The notes under the pieces are model-generated. The model was not told the origin of the DNA, searched no databases, and saw only the letters and a program-made list of their open reading frames with translations. Positions 41,604-52,723 of a stretch of DNA of 64,000 bases are shown here, one piece after another. Positions within the stretch are counted from its first letter, which is position 1. Each line of letters begins with the position of its first letter. This DNA is from Sulfurovum xiamenensis (GTDB taxonomy: Bacteria > Campylobacterota > Campylobacteria > Campylobacterales > Sulfurovaceae), in NCBI RefSeq assembly GCF_030347995.1, contig NZ_JAQIBC010000005.1, positions 45,650 to 109,649 of the forward strand, written 5' to 3'. The translations under genes were made by a program, and so were the position numbers.

Positions 41604-41762
41604 GTAGCTAGATATCCGTCGGTGGGTCAGATCTTTTCTGACACACTAAAGGGTACATTCTAAAACTATTTTTAATTCTTTTATATATCTTTTCCTTCTT
41701 ACTATATTACCTATTTAATTAAGCTTATTTTTATCATTTTTACACTATAGTACGGCTTCAAC
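41604..41762 (+). other. Intergenic stretch: OMP terminator and thiC promoter
   Basis: No gene is seen here. GTGGGTCAGA (41622-41631) and TCTGACACAC (41637-41646) form a hairpin with one mismatch and a 5-nt loop, the likely end of the OMP transcript. TATAGT at 41746-41751 is a plausible -10 box for the riboswitch-controlled thiC operon, with the transcript starting close to 41758. Confidence 0.55.
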
Positions 41763-41870
41763 CTCTCGGGGAGCTTTGATCATTTATGGGAACATATCTG
41801 ATGCATAGCTGAGATAGCAATTGCTTGACCCGTCGAACTTGAACTGGACAATACCAGCGTAAGGAAGAGA
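41763..41870 (+). ncRNA. TPP riboswitch (THI element) upstream of thiC
   Basis: Conserved thi-box sequences appear in order: CTCGGGGAGC (41765-41774), GCTGAGATAGC (41808-41818), TTGACCCGTCGAACTTGAACT (from 41824) with ACCCGTCGAAC, and AATACCAGCGTAAGGAAGAG (41850-41869). These match the pyrimidine- and pyrophosphate-sensing helices of TPP aptamers. It senses thiamin pyrophosphate and should switch off thiC-thiO-thiS-thiG. The 3' strand GGAAGAG (41863-41869) is exactly complementary to CTCTTCC at 41945-41951, whose neighbour TTCCCT can in turn pair with the ribosome site AGGGAA (41969-41974), which suggests translational control. Confidence 0.95.
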
Positions 41871-41969
41871 CTTGTATCTAATTATTAACTATAAATATTA
41901 TGCATAAAGAGCTTTTTTATTTATAACTTCATTAATTTCTACACCTCTTCCCTAAATATAACATTTTAA

Positions 41970-43868
<1,899 letters not shown>

Positions 43869-43872
43869 AAAC

Positions 43873-44901
43873 ATGAATATAGGTATTGCAGGTGCTGGTT
43901 TAGTAGGTAGAGTGCTGGCACTTAACCTACTACAACGTGGCCACACAGTAAAACTTTTTGATGAAGACACAGCCTATGGCGATAAGGCAGCAGGTATCAC
44001 TGCTGCGGGTATGCTCGCTGTCTTTGCAGAATTGGAAAGTGCAGAGTCTGTTATTTTTGATCATGGAAATCGCTCTATTGCACTTTGGCCTGCTCTGTTG
44101 GAACAGATCGGTATTGCAGATGCGTATCAGCAGGAAGGCAGTATCATCACTGCACATCCTCAAGATTATAATGAGCTGGATCATTTTATCGATACATTAA
44201 AGTCAAAAGTAGAGAAAGCATCGGAAATCAAGCTTCTGGACAGACAGGCATTGACACAGCTTGAACCAGATCTGGAACAACATGCTAAAGCGTTCTTTAT
44301 ACCACATGAAGGGCAGGTGGATGCACAGCGTTTTATGAAAGCATCAAGTGATTATCTGCTTGCACACCCAGATGTTACGTGGCATGAAGAGACGAAAGTG
44401 ACTCACATCTCAGAGGGTACGATTACAGTTGGGGATGAGAGTAAAACATTTGATTGGGTATTTGATTCACGAGGACTGGGTGCCCAGGATGACATCAGTG
44501 ATCTACGTGGTGTACGCGGAGAGGTGTTTTGGCTGGATGCACCTGAGGTAAATATAAGCAGACCTACACGTATGTTACACCCACGCTATAAGATCTATAT
44601 CGTTCCACGACCTAATCATAGGTATGTTATCGGTGCAACAGAGATAGAGAGTGAAGATAAAAGCCCAATGTCTGTACGTTCTAGTCTGGAACTGCTCTCA
44701 GCAGTCTACAGTATGCACTCAGGGTTTGCGGAAGCACGTATCGTCAATATGCTGACAAATTGTCGTCCGGCACTCAGAGATAATTTGCCAAAGATCGAGC
44801 ATGCTTCAAAGATGACACGCATTAACGGTTTGTACAGACATGGCTATCTATTGGCACCTGCAGTTGTGGAAGAAGCATTAAATGGAGGGGTATATCAATG
44901 A
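43873..44901 (+). CDS. thiO: FAD-dependent glycine oxidase ThiO
   Basis: Oxidises glycine to the imine (dehydroglycine) used in thiazole formation. The 342-aa DAO-family flavoprotein starts with the Rossmann dinucleotide fold MNIGIAGAGLVGRVLALNLL and EDTAYGDKAAGITAAGML. The FAD-linked IEGATEIESEDKS-type strand reads YVIGATEIESEDKSPMS near 248. The C-terminus has GLYRHGYLLAPAVVEEAL. ThiO instead of ThiH is consistent with an oxygen-tolerant organism. Overlaps thiS by 4 nt. Confidence 0.9.
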   Translation: MNIGIAGAGLVGRVLALNLLQRGHTVKLFDEDTAYGDKAAGITAAGMLAVFAELESAESVIFDHGNRSIALWPALLEQIGIADAYQQEGSIITAHPQDYNELDHFIDTLKSKVEKASEIKLLDRQALTQLEPDLEQHAKAFFIPHEGQVDAQRFMKASSDYLLAHPDVTWHEETKVTHISEGTITVGDESKTFDWVFDSRGLGAQDDISDLRGVRGEVFWLDAPEVNISRPTRMLHPRYKIYIVPRPNHRYVIGATEIESEDKSPMSVRSSLELLSAVYSMHSGFAEARIVNMLTNCRPALRDNLPKIEHASKMTRINGLYRHGYLLAPAVVEEALNGGVYQ

Positions 44902-45101
44902 TAAAAGTATCAGTGAACGGTGAAGTAAAAGAGCTTGAAAACAATTTAAATGTAAGTCAGATGATAGAAGCACTTGAATATAAAGTCAAAGGTTTTGCTG
45001 TCGCTGTCAATACGACGTTTGTTCCCATTGCCAAATATGATGAAACAATGATAAAAGAGGGAGATACCATAGATATTTTGGCTCCCGTACAAGGTGGATG
45101 A
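44898..45101 (+). CDS. thiS: Sulfur carrier protein ThiS
   Basis: A 67-aa ubiquitin-like sulfur carrier ending in the required Gly-Gly (PVQGG), which is adenylated and thiocarboxylated to feed sulfur to ThiG. The beta-grasp fold is visible in [20 protein letters not shown] and [12 protein letters not shown]. Starts inside the thiO stop (ATGA) and its own stop overlaps the ribosome site of thiG. Confidence 0.95.
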   Translation: MIKVSVNGEVKELENNLNVSQMIEALEYKVKGFAVAVNTTFVPIAKYDETMIKEGDTIDILAPVQGG

Positions 45102-45102
45102 A

Positions 45103-45912
45103 ATGACTAAACAGTTGGAAACCAACAATACATGGCAGATAGGCGGGAAAACATTAAACAGTAGACTGCTCATAGGTTCTGCACTCTATCCGAGTCCGGC
45201 AAATATGGAAGATGCAATTAGGATTTCAGGTGCTCAGATCGTCACAGTTTCGTTGAGACGTCAAGCAGCCGGTGAGGGAAATGGTAACCCGTTTTGGGAT
45301 ATCATAAAATCTTTAGGCATAGAAGTTCTACCCAATACAGCAGGTTCACACTCTGCCAAAGAGGCTATTACCACAGCACAGATGGCCAGAGAGGTATTTG
45401 GTACGAATTGGGTAAAACTTGAAGTCATAGGGGATCAGTACAATTTGCAACCAGACCCGTTTGAAACAGTAAAAGCTGCTGAGGTGCTTATAAAAGAAGG
45501 GTTCGAAGTATTCCCTTATACCACAGATGATCTGGTGGTTGCAAAGCGTTTGGCAGATGTGGGCTGTAAGATCATTATGCCATGGGGCTCTATGATAGGT
45601 TCTGGAAAAGGACTGATGAACCCGGACAATCTTATCGCTATTCGTAAGCAGTTTCCGGACCTACAGCTGATCGTTGATGCAGGTATAGGTAAACCATCTC
45701 ATGCAACCCAGGCAATGGAACTTGGTTATGATGGAGTACTACTGAACTCAGCCATAGCCTTAGCACAGGATCCTGTAAAAATGGCAGATGCTTTTAGACT
45801 GGCTGTCGAGGCAGGCCGTCTGGGGTACGAAGCAGGGGTAATGAAAGAGCGTGAATTTGCTTCACCTTCCACACCTACTGTCGGTACACCTTTTTGGCAT
45901 CAGTTTAATTAA
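45103..45912 (+). CDS. thiG: Thiazole synthase ThiG
   Basis: Forms the thiazole phosphate ring from deoxyxylulose 5-phosphate, dehydroglycine and ThiS thiocarboxylate. Start ATG 45103 follows AAGGTGG (45091-45097) and gives 269 aa; GTG 45094 in frame is less likely. The TIM barrel contains WVKLEVIGD with the Schiff-base Lys (about residue 107), [14 protein letters not shown] near 160 and [19 protein letters not shown] near 190. Last gene of the first thi operon. Confidence 0.96.
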   Translation: MTKQLETNNTWQIGGKTLNSRLLIGSALYPSPANMEDAIRISGAQIVTVSLRRQAAGEGNGNPFWDIIKSLGIEVLPNTAGSHSAKEAITTAQMAREVFGTNWVKLEVIGDQYNLQPDPFETVKAAEVLIKEGFEVFPYTTDDLVVAKRLADVGCKIIMPWGSMIGSGKGLMNPDNLIAIRKQFPDLQLIVDAGIGKPSHATQAMELGYDGVLLNSAIALAQDPVKMADAFRLAVEAGRLGYEAGVMKEREFASPSTPTVGTPFWHQFN

Positions 45913-45942
45913 TATACGATTTCTCTACGCTGATTTAAGCAT

Positions 45943-45948
45943 TATAAT
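45943..45948 (+). promoter_or_regulatory. -10 box upstream of second TPP riboswitch
   Basis: TATAAT at 45943-45948 lies 30 nt before the aptamer, so the transcript would start about 45955, leaving the aptamer near its 5' end. Confidence 0.5.
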
Positions 45949-45977
45949 AGCTTATTTCTTGTATAAGTAGTCATCAA

Positions 45978-46074
45978 TCTCTCGGGGTGCTAGGTCTTGT
46001 AAGATCTAAGCTGAGATAGCTCAAAAGCTTGACCCGTTGAACTTGAACTGGATAATACCAGCGTAGGGAAGAGA
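45978..46074 (+). ncRNA. TPP riboswitch upstream of thiamin-import genes
   Basis: Second thi box: CTCTCGGGGTGC (45979-45990), AAGCTGAGATAGC (46008-46020), ACCCGTTGAACTTGAACTGG (46032-46051) and ATAATACCAGCGTAGGGAAG (46053-46072). Compact aptamer with a short P3 arm. Downstream is a small intrinsic-terminator-like hairpin (46094-46115) and a sequence TTTTCTCCC (46123-46131) that can pair with GGGAAGAGA (46066-46074) or, through CCCTT, with the ribosome site AAGGG (46152-46156). It should repress outer-membrane receptor and transporter genes when TPP is plentiful. Confidence 0.94.
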
Positions 46075-46093
46075 ATCGTATATAAACGTCTTC

Positions 46094-46115
46094 GATACAT
46101 CATGTATCATTTTTT
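46094..46115 (+). terminator. Hairpin plus T-run in riboswitch leader
   Basis: GATACA (46094-46099) and TGTATC (46103-46108) with TCA loop, then A and six Ts. A weak but properly shaped intrinsic terminator in the leader, possibly the expression platform of the second riboswitch. Confidence 0.45.
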
Positions 46116-46163
46116 ATCTACTTTTTCTCCCTTTTTTCATATACATATTTTAAGGGGAATACA

Positions 46164-48281
46164 ATGAAAACAAAAATTTTAACTGGTTCAATGATCGCAG
46201 CTTATGCATTATTGAACATACCTGCATTTGCAGAAGAGGTAACACTTGATCCAATTGTTGTTAGTGCTGATTTTAGGGAAGCAAAGCTATCAGAAACAGC
46301 TAATAGTGTATCTGTCATAGGAGAAGAGGAGATCTATGATAAATCATCTTCCGCTTTTGAAGAAGTAATTGGTAAAACACCAAATGTTAATTTTGCAAGC
46401 GGTGCATCAAGAGCACACTATATACAGATCCGTGGTATAGGAGAAAGAAGTCAGTTTTCAACTCCTGTGAATCCATCTGTTGGTCTGAATATTGATGGAA
46501 TAGAATTTAGTCAAAGTGCTTTGGCTGTAACACTTTTTGATGTCAATCAAATAGAAGTTTTACGTGGGCCACAGGGAACAACATTTGGAGCAACCGGTAT
46601 GGCGGGGGTTGTTAATATTCAAAGTAACGAACCAACAAAAGAGACTGAAGGTCATATAGAAGCTACTGTAGGTAATTATAATACAAAAGCATTGGGTGCA
46701 GCTATAGGTGGTACGCTTATCGAAGATACGCTACTGGGTAGATTTTCAATCTATAAAAATACCAGTGATGGCTTTATGAAAAATTGGCATATAGACAGTG
46801 AAGGTAATGAAATTAGTCAAGATGATACCAATAACATAGATGAATTAACAGCAAAAGCAAAGTTACGTTGGTTTGCCTCTGATAATCATACGATAGACCT
46901 GAACTATATGCATATTGATGTTGACAACGGTTACGATGCTTTTAGTCTTGATAATACAAGAACAACACATTCAGATGAACAAGGAAAAGATACACAAAAA
47001 ACAGATGCTTTTTCTTTAATATCAACCTATCAAGTGAATCCAAAAATGCATTTAGTGTCTAAAGTCAGTCACAGTAACTCAGATCTTGAATATAGTTATG
47101 ATGAAGATTGGTCGTATGTTGGAGAATTTTCTGATACTCTTGGCCCATATAGCTATTTTGACCAGTATTTGAGAGATCGTGAGCAAACAGATATGGATGT
47201 TAGATTGGTCTCAGATGAAGAGGGTCGTATCTTTAATAATTCTACTGATTGGACAATGGGAGTATATCTTAAAAACTATTCAGAAGATTTGACAAGAAAC
47301 CGTAGAAAAGAAGATGTCTATGTTCTATTTACAAATGACTATTCAACAAAAAATAGGGCAATTTATGGCCAGTTAGATAGTACTTTAACACCAAAGTTAA
47401 CACTAACAACAGGTTTTAGGGCAGAAAAATGGGAAGTAAGTTATTCTGATTCAGATAATTCAAATATCCATACTGATGAAAATTTATTTGGTGGGAAAAT
47501 AGGGTTACAATATCAACATGACAATAGTCACTTATATTATGTCAGTTTATCTAAAGGATATAAACCTGGTGGTGTCAATGCAGATAATAATGTACCTTCT
47601 CCTGAATATAAAGAATATCAGACTGAAAGTTTATGGAATATTGATGCTGGAGTAAATGCTAATTATTTTGAGAATACATTGATCAGTAGACTTAATCTTT
47701 TTTATGGAAAAAGAAAAGATCAGCAAGTTAAAATATATGATGCATATGCGCTACAAGAATGGAGTGATTATTTGACTAATGCGGCAGAAGGTCACTACTA
47801 TGGATTGGAAGCTGAACTTGATTATTATCCTAATGATACTGTACATTTCTATGGTAGCCTTGGTTTGTTAAAGTCAAAGTTTGATGACTATGCAGAATAT
47901 GATGCCCAGGGTAACCTGGTACCTTCATTTTTAGAAGGTAGAGCACCAGCACATGCACCTGAGTATCAATATAATATAGGGGTAGATTATAGATTTGTTG
48001 AGAATTGGACATTTAAAGCCAATGCAGAAGGTAAGGGTAGTTATTATTTCTCAAATACACATAATGAGAAATCGACAGCATACACACTCTTTAACAGTAG
48101 TTTAGAGTATACCTATGATAACTGGACAGCAACTGTATGGGTAAGAAATTTAACGGATGAAGATTATTATGTAAGAGGATTTTATTGGTATCAGGATCCT
48201 GCTATCGGGTATGCAGAATCTCGTTATACACAGTTTGGTGCACCAAGAACAGTTGGTTTTACAGTAGCATATGATTTTTAA
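46164..48281 (+). CDS. TonB-dependent outer-membrane receptor (thiamin-regulated)
   Basis: A 705-aa TonB-dependent receptor. Signal peptide (about 1-22, AFAEE); plug domain about 30-150 with VSVIGEEEIYDKSS and LRGPQGTTFGATGMAGVVNI; then a 22-strand barrel ending RTVGFTVAYDF with terminal Phe. Control by a TPP riboswitch and linkage to thiBPQ make thiamin or a thiamin derivative the likely ligand, although the protein itself also resembles siderophore-type receptors. The gap to thiB is 15 nt. Confidence 0.88.
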   Translation: MKTKILTGSMIAAYALLNIPAFAEEVTLDPIVVSADFREAKLSETANSVSVIGEEEIYDKSSSAFEEVIGKTPNVNFASGASRAHYIQIRGIGERSQFSTPVNPSVGLNIDGIEFSQSALAVTLFDVNQIEVLRGPQGTTFGATGMAGVVNIQSNEPTKETEGHIEATVGNYNTKALGAAIGGTLIEDTLLGRFSIYKNTSDGFMKNWHIDSEGNEISQDDTNNIDELTAKAKLRWFASDNHTIDLNYMHIDVDNGYDAFSLDNTRTTHSDEQGKDTQKTDAFSLISTYQVNPKMHLVSKVSHSNSDLEYSYDEDWSYVGEFSDTLGPYSYFDQYLRDREQTDMDVRLVSDEEGRIFNNSTDWTMGVYLKNYSEDLTRNRRKEDVYVLFTNDYSTKNRAIYGQLDSTLTPKLTLTTGFRAEKWEVSYSDSDNSNIHTDENLFGGKIGLQYQHDNSHLYYVSLSKGYKPGGVNADNNVPSPEYKEYQTESLWNIDAGVNANYFENTLISRLNLFYGKRKDQQVKIYDAYALQEWSDYLTNAAEGHYYGLEAELDYYPNDTVHFYGSLGLLKSKFDDYAEYDAQGNLVPSFLEGRAPAHAPEYQYNIGVDYRFVENWTFKANAEGKGSYYFSNTHNEKSTAYTLFNSSLEYTYDNWTATVWVRNLTDEDYYVRGFYWYQDPAIGYAESRYTQFGAPRTVGFTVAYDF

Positions 48282-48296
48282 TCTGTGTTATAATAT

Positions 48297-49304
48297 ATGA
48301 TGTTTAACCCCATCAGAACTTTATTTTTAATACTACTTTTTAGTATCGCTTCATTCGCAAGTGATACTAGACCCACACTCACTATCTATACCTATGACGC
48401 TTTTGCTGTCTCCTGGGGTCCAGGACCTAAGATAAAAGAAGCATTTGAGAAAGAATATGACTGCAATGTAAAGTTTGTAGGTCTGTCCAGTTCTATAGGT
48501 GCGTTACGAAAGATACAGCTTGAAGGTAAAAACACCAAAGCAGATATTTTACTTGGTCTGGATACCAATATAGCACAAGCTGCCAACAAAACGGGACTGT
48601 TTGCCAAACATGATCTGAATACTTCAAATTTAGATTTGCCTGTCCCATATACTGATGAGTATTTTGTACCGTATGATTACAGTTATGTCGCTTTTGTCTA
48701 CAATGAAAATAAGGTGAAAAATCCTCCAACATCCTTTGAAGCACTTGCTGCTATGCCCGAAGATTTTAAGATCGTGATTCAGGATCCCCGTTCATCCACA
48801 CCTGGGCTTAGTTTGCTTTTATGGGTTAAAGAAATCTATAAAGAGAAAGCAGGAGAGTATTGGAAAAGACTTTCGCCTCATATATTGACCATTACGAAAG
48901 GCTGGTCCGAGTCTTATGGTCTGTTTCTAAAAGGTGAGGCAGATATGGTATTATCTTATACGACTTCACCCGCCTATCACATTATAGAAGAGAACAGAAC
49001 AAACTTTAAAAGTGCACGTTTCAATGAGGGACATTACGGACAGATAGAAGTGGCTGCGATGCTCAACTCTTCCAAACATAAAGATCTGGCGAAAAAGTTT
49101 TTACAATTTATGCATAGTGAAACCTTTGCAGAGATCATCCCTACAGCAAATTGGGCTTATCCTGTTGTCAAAACAAAAGAGGGTTTACCTAAGGTATTTG
49201 AGACACTGACGCAGCCATCCAAAATGATCTTACTGGATGGTAAAACAGTTGAAGCCCATAGAAAAGAAATTATCAATGAATGGCTGAGAGCATTGGAAAG
49301 ATAA
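48297..49304 (+). CDS. thiB: Thiamin ABC transporter substrate-binding protein
   Basis: Periplasmic thiamin/TPP-binding protein (ThiB/TbpA). The 335-aa chain has a signal peptide (about 1-21, SFASD), then TLTIYTYDAFAVSWGPGPKI and the typical ThiB segment YDYSYVAFVYNENKVKNPP near 120. It ends NWAYPVVKTKEGLPKVFETL. ATG 48297 and ATG 48300 are adjacent; neither has a ribosome site, and TATAAT lies only 2 nt upstream. Followed 2 nt later by thiP. Confidence 0.9.
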   Translation: MMFNPIRTLFLILLFSIASFASDTRPTLTIYTYDAFAVSWGPGPKIKEAFEKEYDCNVKFVGLSSSIGALRKIQLEGKNTKADILLGLDTNIAQAANKTGLFAKHDLNTSNLDLPVPYTDEYFVPYDYSYVAFVYNENKVKNPPTSFEALAAMPEDFKIVIQDPRSSTPGLSLLLWVKEIYKEKAGEYWKRLSPHILTITKGWSESYGLFLKGEADMVLSYTTSPAYHIIEENRTNFKSARFNEGHYGQIEVAAMLNSSKHKDLAKKFLQFMHSETFAEIIPTANWAYPVVKTKEGLPKVFETLTQPSKMILLDGKTVEAHRKEIINEWLRALER

Positions 49305-49306
49305 AG

Positions 49307-50938
49307 ATGTTACAAGATGTAAAAAGACTGAAAAATTCATTACTGCCAGGAGGGTTCGTCTCTCTTTTATTGCTAGGGTTTGCTTTTGTACTGTTTTTTA
49401 CACTATTCCTCTCACAAGACGATGCCTCTGTAGCACAACTTGACAGTAGAGTCTTTTCACTTCTGAAGTTTACGCTCTATCAAGCTTTTTTATCGACACT
49501 TTTATCTCTATTGGTAGGTTTGGCTTTAGCCTGGAGCCTGGCTCACCAGTCAAACTTTAAAGGACGTTCTCTACTGGTGGCACTTTTCTCCTCCTCTTTG
49601 GTCCTTCCGACACTGATTGTTGTCTTTGGACTCATATCTGTACTCGGACGTAATGGATGGGTAAACCAATTAAGCCTCTATCTTTTTGATCACTCTTTTG
49701 GTTCTTACCTGTATGGATTAACAGGTATCCTGGTAGCACATGTCTATCTGAATGCTTCATTTGCTTCACGGTCTTTGCTGCATGTGTTTGAATCTATTCC
49801 CAAAGAGAAATACAAACTTGCAAAAAGTTTGAACTTTACAGCGTTTCAACGGTTTATCTATGTAGAGTGGCCGGCTTTAAGGACGACACTTTTAAGCATT
49901 GCATCAACCATATTTCTTTTGTGTTTTACTTCCTTTGCCATCGTACTTGTACTGGGTGGTTCACCTGCTTATAATACTTTGGAAGTGGCTATCTATGAGG
50001 CAGTGAAACTTGAATTTGATATTGCTATGGCTTTAAAACTTGCATTGATACAACTTGTAATGACGACGTTGCTGGTACTCTTTTCATCGAACTTCAGAAC
50101 CAGTGTTGGCAATGTAAGAACAAGTGCACTCTATATTCCCTGGTCTGAGACAAAATATGTCAAACGATTTCAGGTAGCTATTATTGGTCTGTTTTCTCTG
50201 TTTTTTATCTTACCGCTACTTGCTATCATCGTTGATGGATTAGGTGCAGAATTTACAAGAATACTCACAGAACCTCTTTTTATCAAATCTTTTTTCACGA
50301 GTATCGGACTCGCAACAGTTTCAAGTATATTGACGGTACTATTCGCTATTTTTTTAAGTGATACAAAAAGAAATTTTATCCTGGGACATCGTTTACCAAG
50401 TAACACATTTTCAAAAGTTTTGAATACTATCGTTTCCTTTTCCGGAAACCTCTATCTTGCTGTGCCTTCATTGATCATGGGTCTGGGATTTTTTCTTCTG
50501 TCCCAAACCTATGAAGCCCCGATAGCAGTATGGTCAACCATCGCACTTCTCACCGCAAACGTACTGATGTCATTACCGTTTGCCTTGGCCATTTTAGCTC
50601 CTGTGATGCAAAAGACCGGTCAAAGATATGACAAACTTGTCTTTTCGTTGAACTTGAGTTCATTGCAAAGGTGGGTGTATTGTGAATACCCCTACTTGAA
50701 GTCATCTATCGGTTATGTTTTTGCCTTGTCTTTTTGTTTTTCACTGGGAGATTTGGGTATCATTGCATTGTTTGGATCGGACGACTTTTTAACCTTGCCC
50801 TGGTATTTGTATCAGCTCATGGGATCGTACCGAACAAGTGATGCTGCTGGAGTCGCTTTGATACTCTTGGCCATCACATTATGTGTATTTATTTTATTAC
50901 CACGACTGTTTAGGAGTAGCGTTGCTAAAGATAATTGA
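49307..50938 (+). CDS. thiP: Thiamin ABC transporter permease ThiP
   Basis: A 543-aa inner-membrane permease made of two fused halves, as in ThiP: two binding-protein-dependent transport domains at about 45-255 and 325-535. Start ATG 49307 after GGAAAG and 2 nt after the thiB stop; the longer frame from 49280 lies within thiB. About twelve membrane helices, including LVALFSSSLVLPTLIVVFGL and the EAA-like loop LAKSLNFTAFQRFIYVEWPA. Overlaps thiQ by 17 nt. Confidence 0.88.
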   Translation: MLQDVKRLKNSLLPGGFVSLLLLGFAFVLFFTLFLSQDDASVAQLDSRVFSLLKFTLYQAFLSTLLSLLVGLALAWSLAHQSNFKGRSLLVALFSSSLVLPTLIVVFGLISVLGRNGWVNQLSLYLFDHSFGSYLYGLTGILVAHVYLNASFASRSLLHVFESIPKEKYKLAKSLNFTAFQRFIYVEWPALRTTLLSIASTIFLLCFTSFAIVLVLGGSPAYNTLEVAIYEAVKLEFDIAMALKLALIQLVMTTLLVLFSSNFRTSVGNVRTSALYIPWSETKYVKRFQVAIIGLFSLFFILPLLAIIVDGLGAEFTRILTEPLFIKSFFTSIGLATVSSILTVLFAIFLSDTKRNFILGHRLPSNTFSKVLNTIVSFSGNLYLAVPSLIMGLGFFLLSQTYEAPIAVWSTIALLTANVLMSLPFALAILAPVMQKTGQRYDKLVFSLNLSSLQRWVYCEYPYLKSSIGYVFALSFCFSLGDLGIIALFGSDDFLTLPWYLYQLMGSYRTSDAAGVALILLAITLCVFILLPRLFRSSVAKDN

Positions 50939-51563
50939 TGTAAAGTACCAGCATAAAAATGCAGAAGATATGTATACATATACGATGGTGGTCAAACCTA
51001 AAGAGATCGTAGCGATAGTTGGTCAAAGTGGAAGTGGGAAATCCACACTTCTTGATCTTCTCGCAGGTTTCTTACCTGCAACAAGTGGTAGTATCAAGTT
51101 AGATGAGGATGAGTTGATAGATGAGACGGTTGAAGCACGGCCTATCAGCATTTTATTTCAAAATCATAACCTCTTTGAACACCTATCGGTACAAAAGAAT
51201 ATACTTCTAGGCATAAGTAAAACACTGAAAAGCACACATGAAGAGTTGAAAAAAGTAAAAACCATACTCAAAGAAGTAGGTCTTGAAAAATATGAACATA
51301 CTATCGTTTCATCTCTTTCAGGTGGACAACAGCAGCGTGTTGCACTTGCACGGGTATTGTTACGCCGTGAGCCTATATTGCTTCTGGATGAACCCTTTAC
51401 AGGATTGGATGCCGATACAAGAATGCAGATGCTTGATCTGCTCAAAAAGATCACAGTTGAAAATAACCTGCATACCATTATGATCACACATGAGATAGAA
51501 GATAGTGAACGTATTGCTAACAGGGTGTATAAAGTAGAGAATCAAAAGCTTGTGGAACAATGA
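50922..51563 (+). CDS. thiQ: Thiamin ABC transporter ATP-binding protein ThiQ
   Basis: ATPase subunit that powers thiamin import with ThiB and ThiP. Start TTG 50922 follows AGGAG (50912-50916) by 5 nt and gives 213 aa; the in-frame GTG 50883 lies deep in thiP without a ribosome site. Walker A GQSGSGKST (about residue 32), ABC signature LSGGQQQRVALARV (about 130) and Walker B LLLDEPFTGLD are intact, with the switch His in MITHEIEDS. Overlaps the next gene by 4 nt. Confidence 0.9.
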   Translation: MLKIIDVKYQHKNAEDMYTYTMVVKPKEIVAIVGQSGSGKSTLLDLLAGFLPATSGSIKLDEDELIDETVEARPISILFQNHNLFEHLSVQKNILLGISKTLKSTHEELKKVKTILKEVGLEKYEHTIVSSLSGGQQQRVALARVLLRREPILLLDEPFTGLDADTRMQMLDLLKKITVENNLHTIMITHEIEDSERIANRVYKVENQKLVEQ

Positions 51564-52279
51564 TAGATCAACTGAAACAATACGCACTTTTTGAAAACAA
51601 AGAAATCGACTCATATCAGCTTTTGGAAAAGCAGGGCTACAACAATGAAAACTATCTGATCCATAGCGAAGAAAAAAAATATATTTTACGAAAGTTCATT
51701 CGAACAGATGTAGACAGAAAATTTGAATTTGAAGTACAAAAATTGGCATTTGAAAAAGGTGTGGCATCAGAGCCTTTACTTCTGGATGAAGAGAATGCAT
51801 TGGTACTCTCAGCATATGTAGAGGGCAGACATAAAGAGAGTCTAGAAAAAAATGATCTGTTTCAGTTTGCAGAAGTGTTGAAAAAAGTTCATACTTTAAC
51901 AATAGAAAAGGAACCTCTACTGTTAGAACCACTGCTTCAGACAAAATCAAAAGCAGTAAAGGATGCATTTGAAACTCTAAAAGATTTTCCCTCTGAATGG
52001 GTATTGTGTCACAATGACCTCAATCCTCGTAATGTACTCTTTGCAGAAACGATCCAGTTGATAGACTGGGAAGATGCAGCGATAAACGACAAGTATTTTG
52101 ATCTGGCATCGGTATGTGTTGAATTCAACCTGGATCAAGAAAACGAAGCCTATTTTTTAAGACGTTATTTCACCGAAGAAAATGAAATCAATGTGCAAAA
52201 GCTCAAGGCGTATAAGATCATCTACAAAGCCTTATGTACACAATGGTTTGAGAATTTAGAACGTCAAAGACCAGTTTAG
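51560..52279 (+). CDS. APH/choline-kinase-family protein (thiamin kinase candidate)
   Basis: A 239-aa phosphotransferase of the APH/ChoK fold. Catalytic loop LCHNDLNPRNVL (Asp about residue 154, Asn about 159) and DFG-equivalent LIDWEDA are present, and the N-lobe has YNNENYLIHSEEKKYILRKF with the ATP-binding Lys region. E. coli ThiK belongs to this family and phosphorylates thiamin. Co-transcription with a TPP-regulated thiamin importer strongly suggests thiamin kinase, but choline or other substrates cannot be excluded. Last gene of the unit; converges with the hemerythrin gene. Confidence 0.8.
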   Translation: MIDQLKQYALFENKEIDSYQLLEKQGYNNENYLIHSEEKKYILRKFIRTDVDRKFEFEVQKLAFEKGVASEPLLLDEENALVLSAYVEGRHKESLEKNDLFQFAEVLKKVHTLTIEKEPLLLEPLLQTKSKAVKDAFETLKDFPSEWVLCHNDLNPRNVLFAETIQLIDWEDAAINDKYFDLASVCVEFNLDQENEAYFLRRYFTEENEINVQKLKAYKIIYKALCTQWFENLERQRPV

Positions 52280-52284
52280 CAGTC

Positions 52285-52716
52285 TCATCCTCCGCATGCT
52301 GACTGACCTGTCGCAAAAAATCGGGCAGTTACGGTATCCATCGTTGAGATATGATTGTGAAGCCAGGCTGGTAATGTCTCTATAAAATAGATCTTAAGTA
52401 CCTTGATATCTCTATACTGCTGCCAGTGGGTAAACAGATCGCGCATCTCTTGAAGTGCCCTGTCATGTTCCCCTTTATGTGCAAGGTAAGGAGGGAAATG
52501 CATCTCCTGCATTTTAATCTCTTCATTTTGAAAATGAATAACCGTGTGATCTATCCATTGAGTATAGAGATTATCTATAGCGGCAGCACTCTTTTCACTT
52601 CCGTCATAGGCAAGTATATGTTTAAAAATAGCGTTGATGAGATCAATATCTTCTTTATGGACCTCATTCATAAAGTCCATTGCTACTTGTGGTATCTCAT
52701 CATACTCTATAAGCAT
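52285..52716 (-). CDS. Bacteriohemerythrin
   Basis: A 143-aa four-helix-bundle di-iron oxygen-binding protein. The ligand pattern is visible: His20 (EVHKEDIDLIN), HTVIHFQNEE (His and Glu about 53-61), HKGEHDRAL (His pair about 75-79) and HNHISTMD (His and Asp about 115-122). Single-domain forms store or ferry oxygen, or sense it; Campylobacterota often have several. It sits on the minus strand just after glmS with 7 nt between them. Confidence 0.88.
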   Translation of the reverse strand: MLIEYDEIPQVAMDFMNEVHKEDIDLINAIFKHILAYDGSEKSAAAIDNLYTQWIDHTVIHFQNEEIKMQEMHFPPYLAHKGEHDRALQEMRDLFTHWQQYRDIKVLKIYFIETLPAWLHNHISTMDTVTARFFATGQSACGG

Positions 52717-52723
52717 AGGTTTC

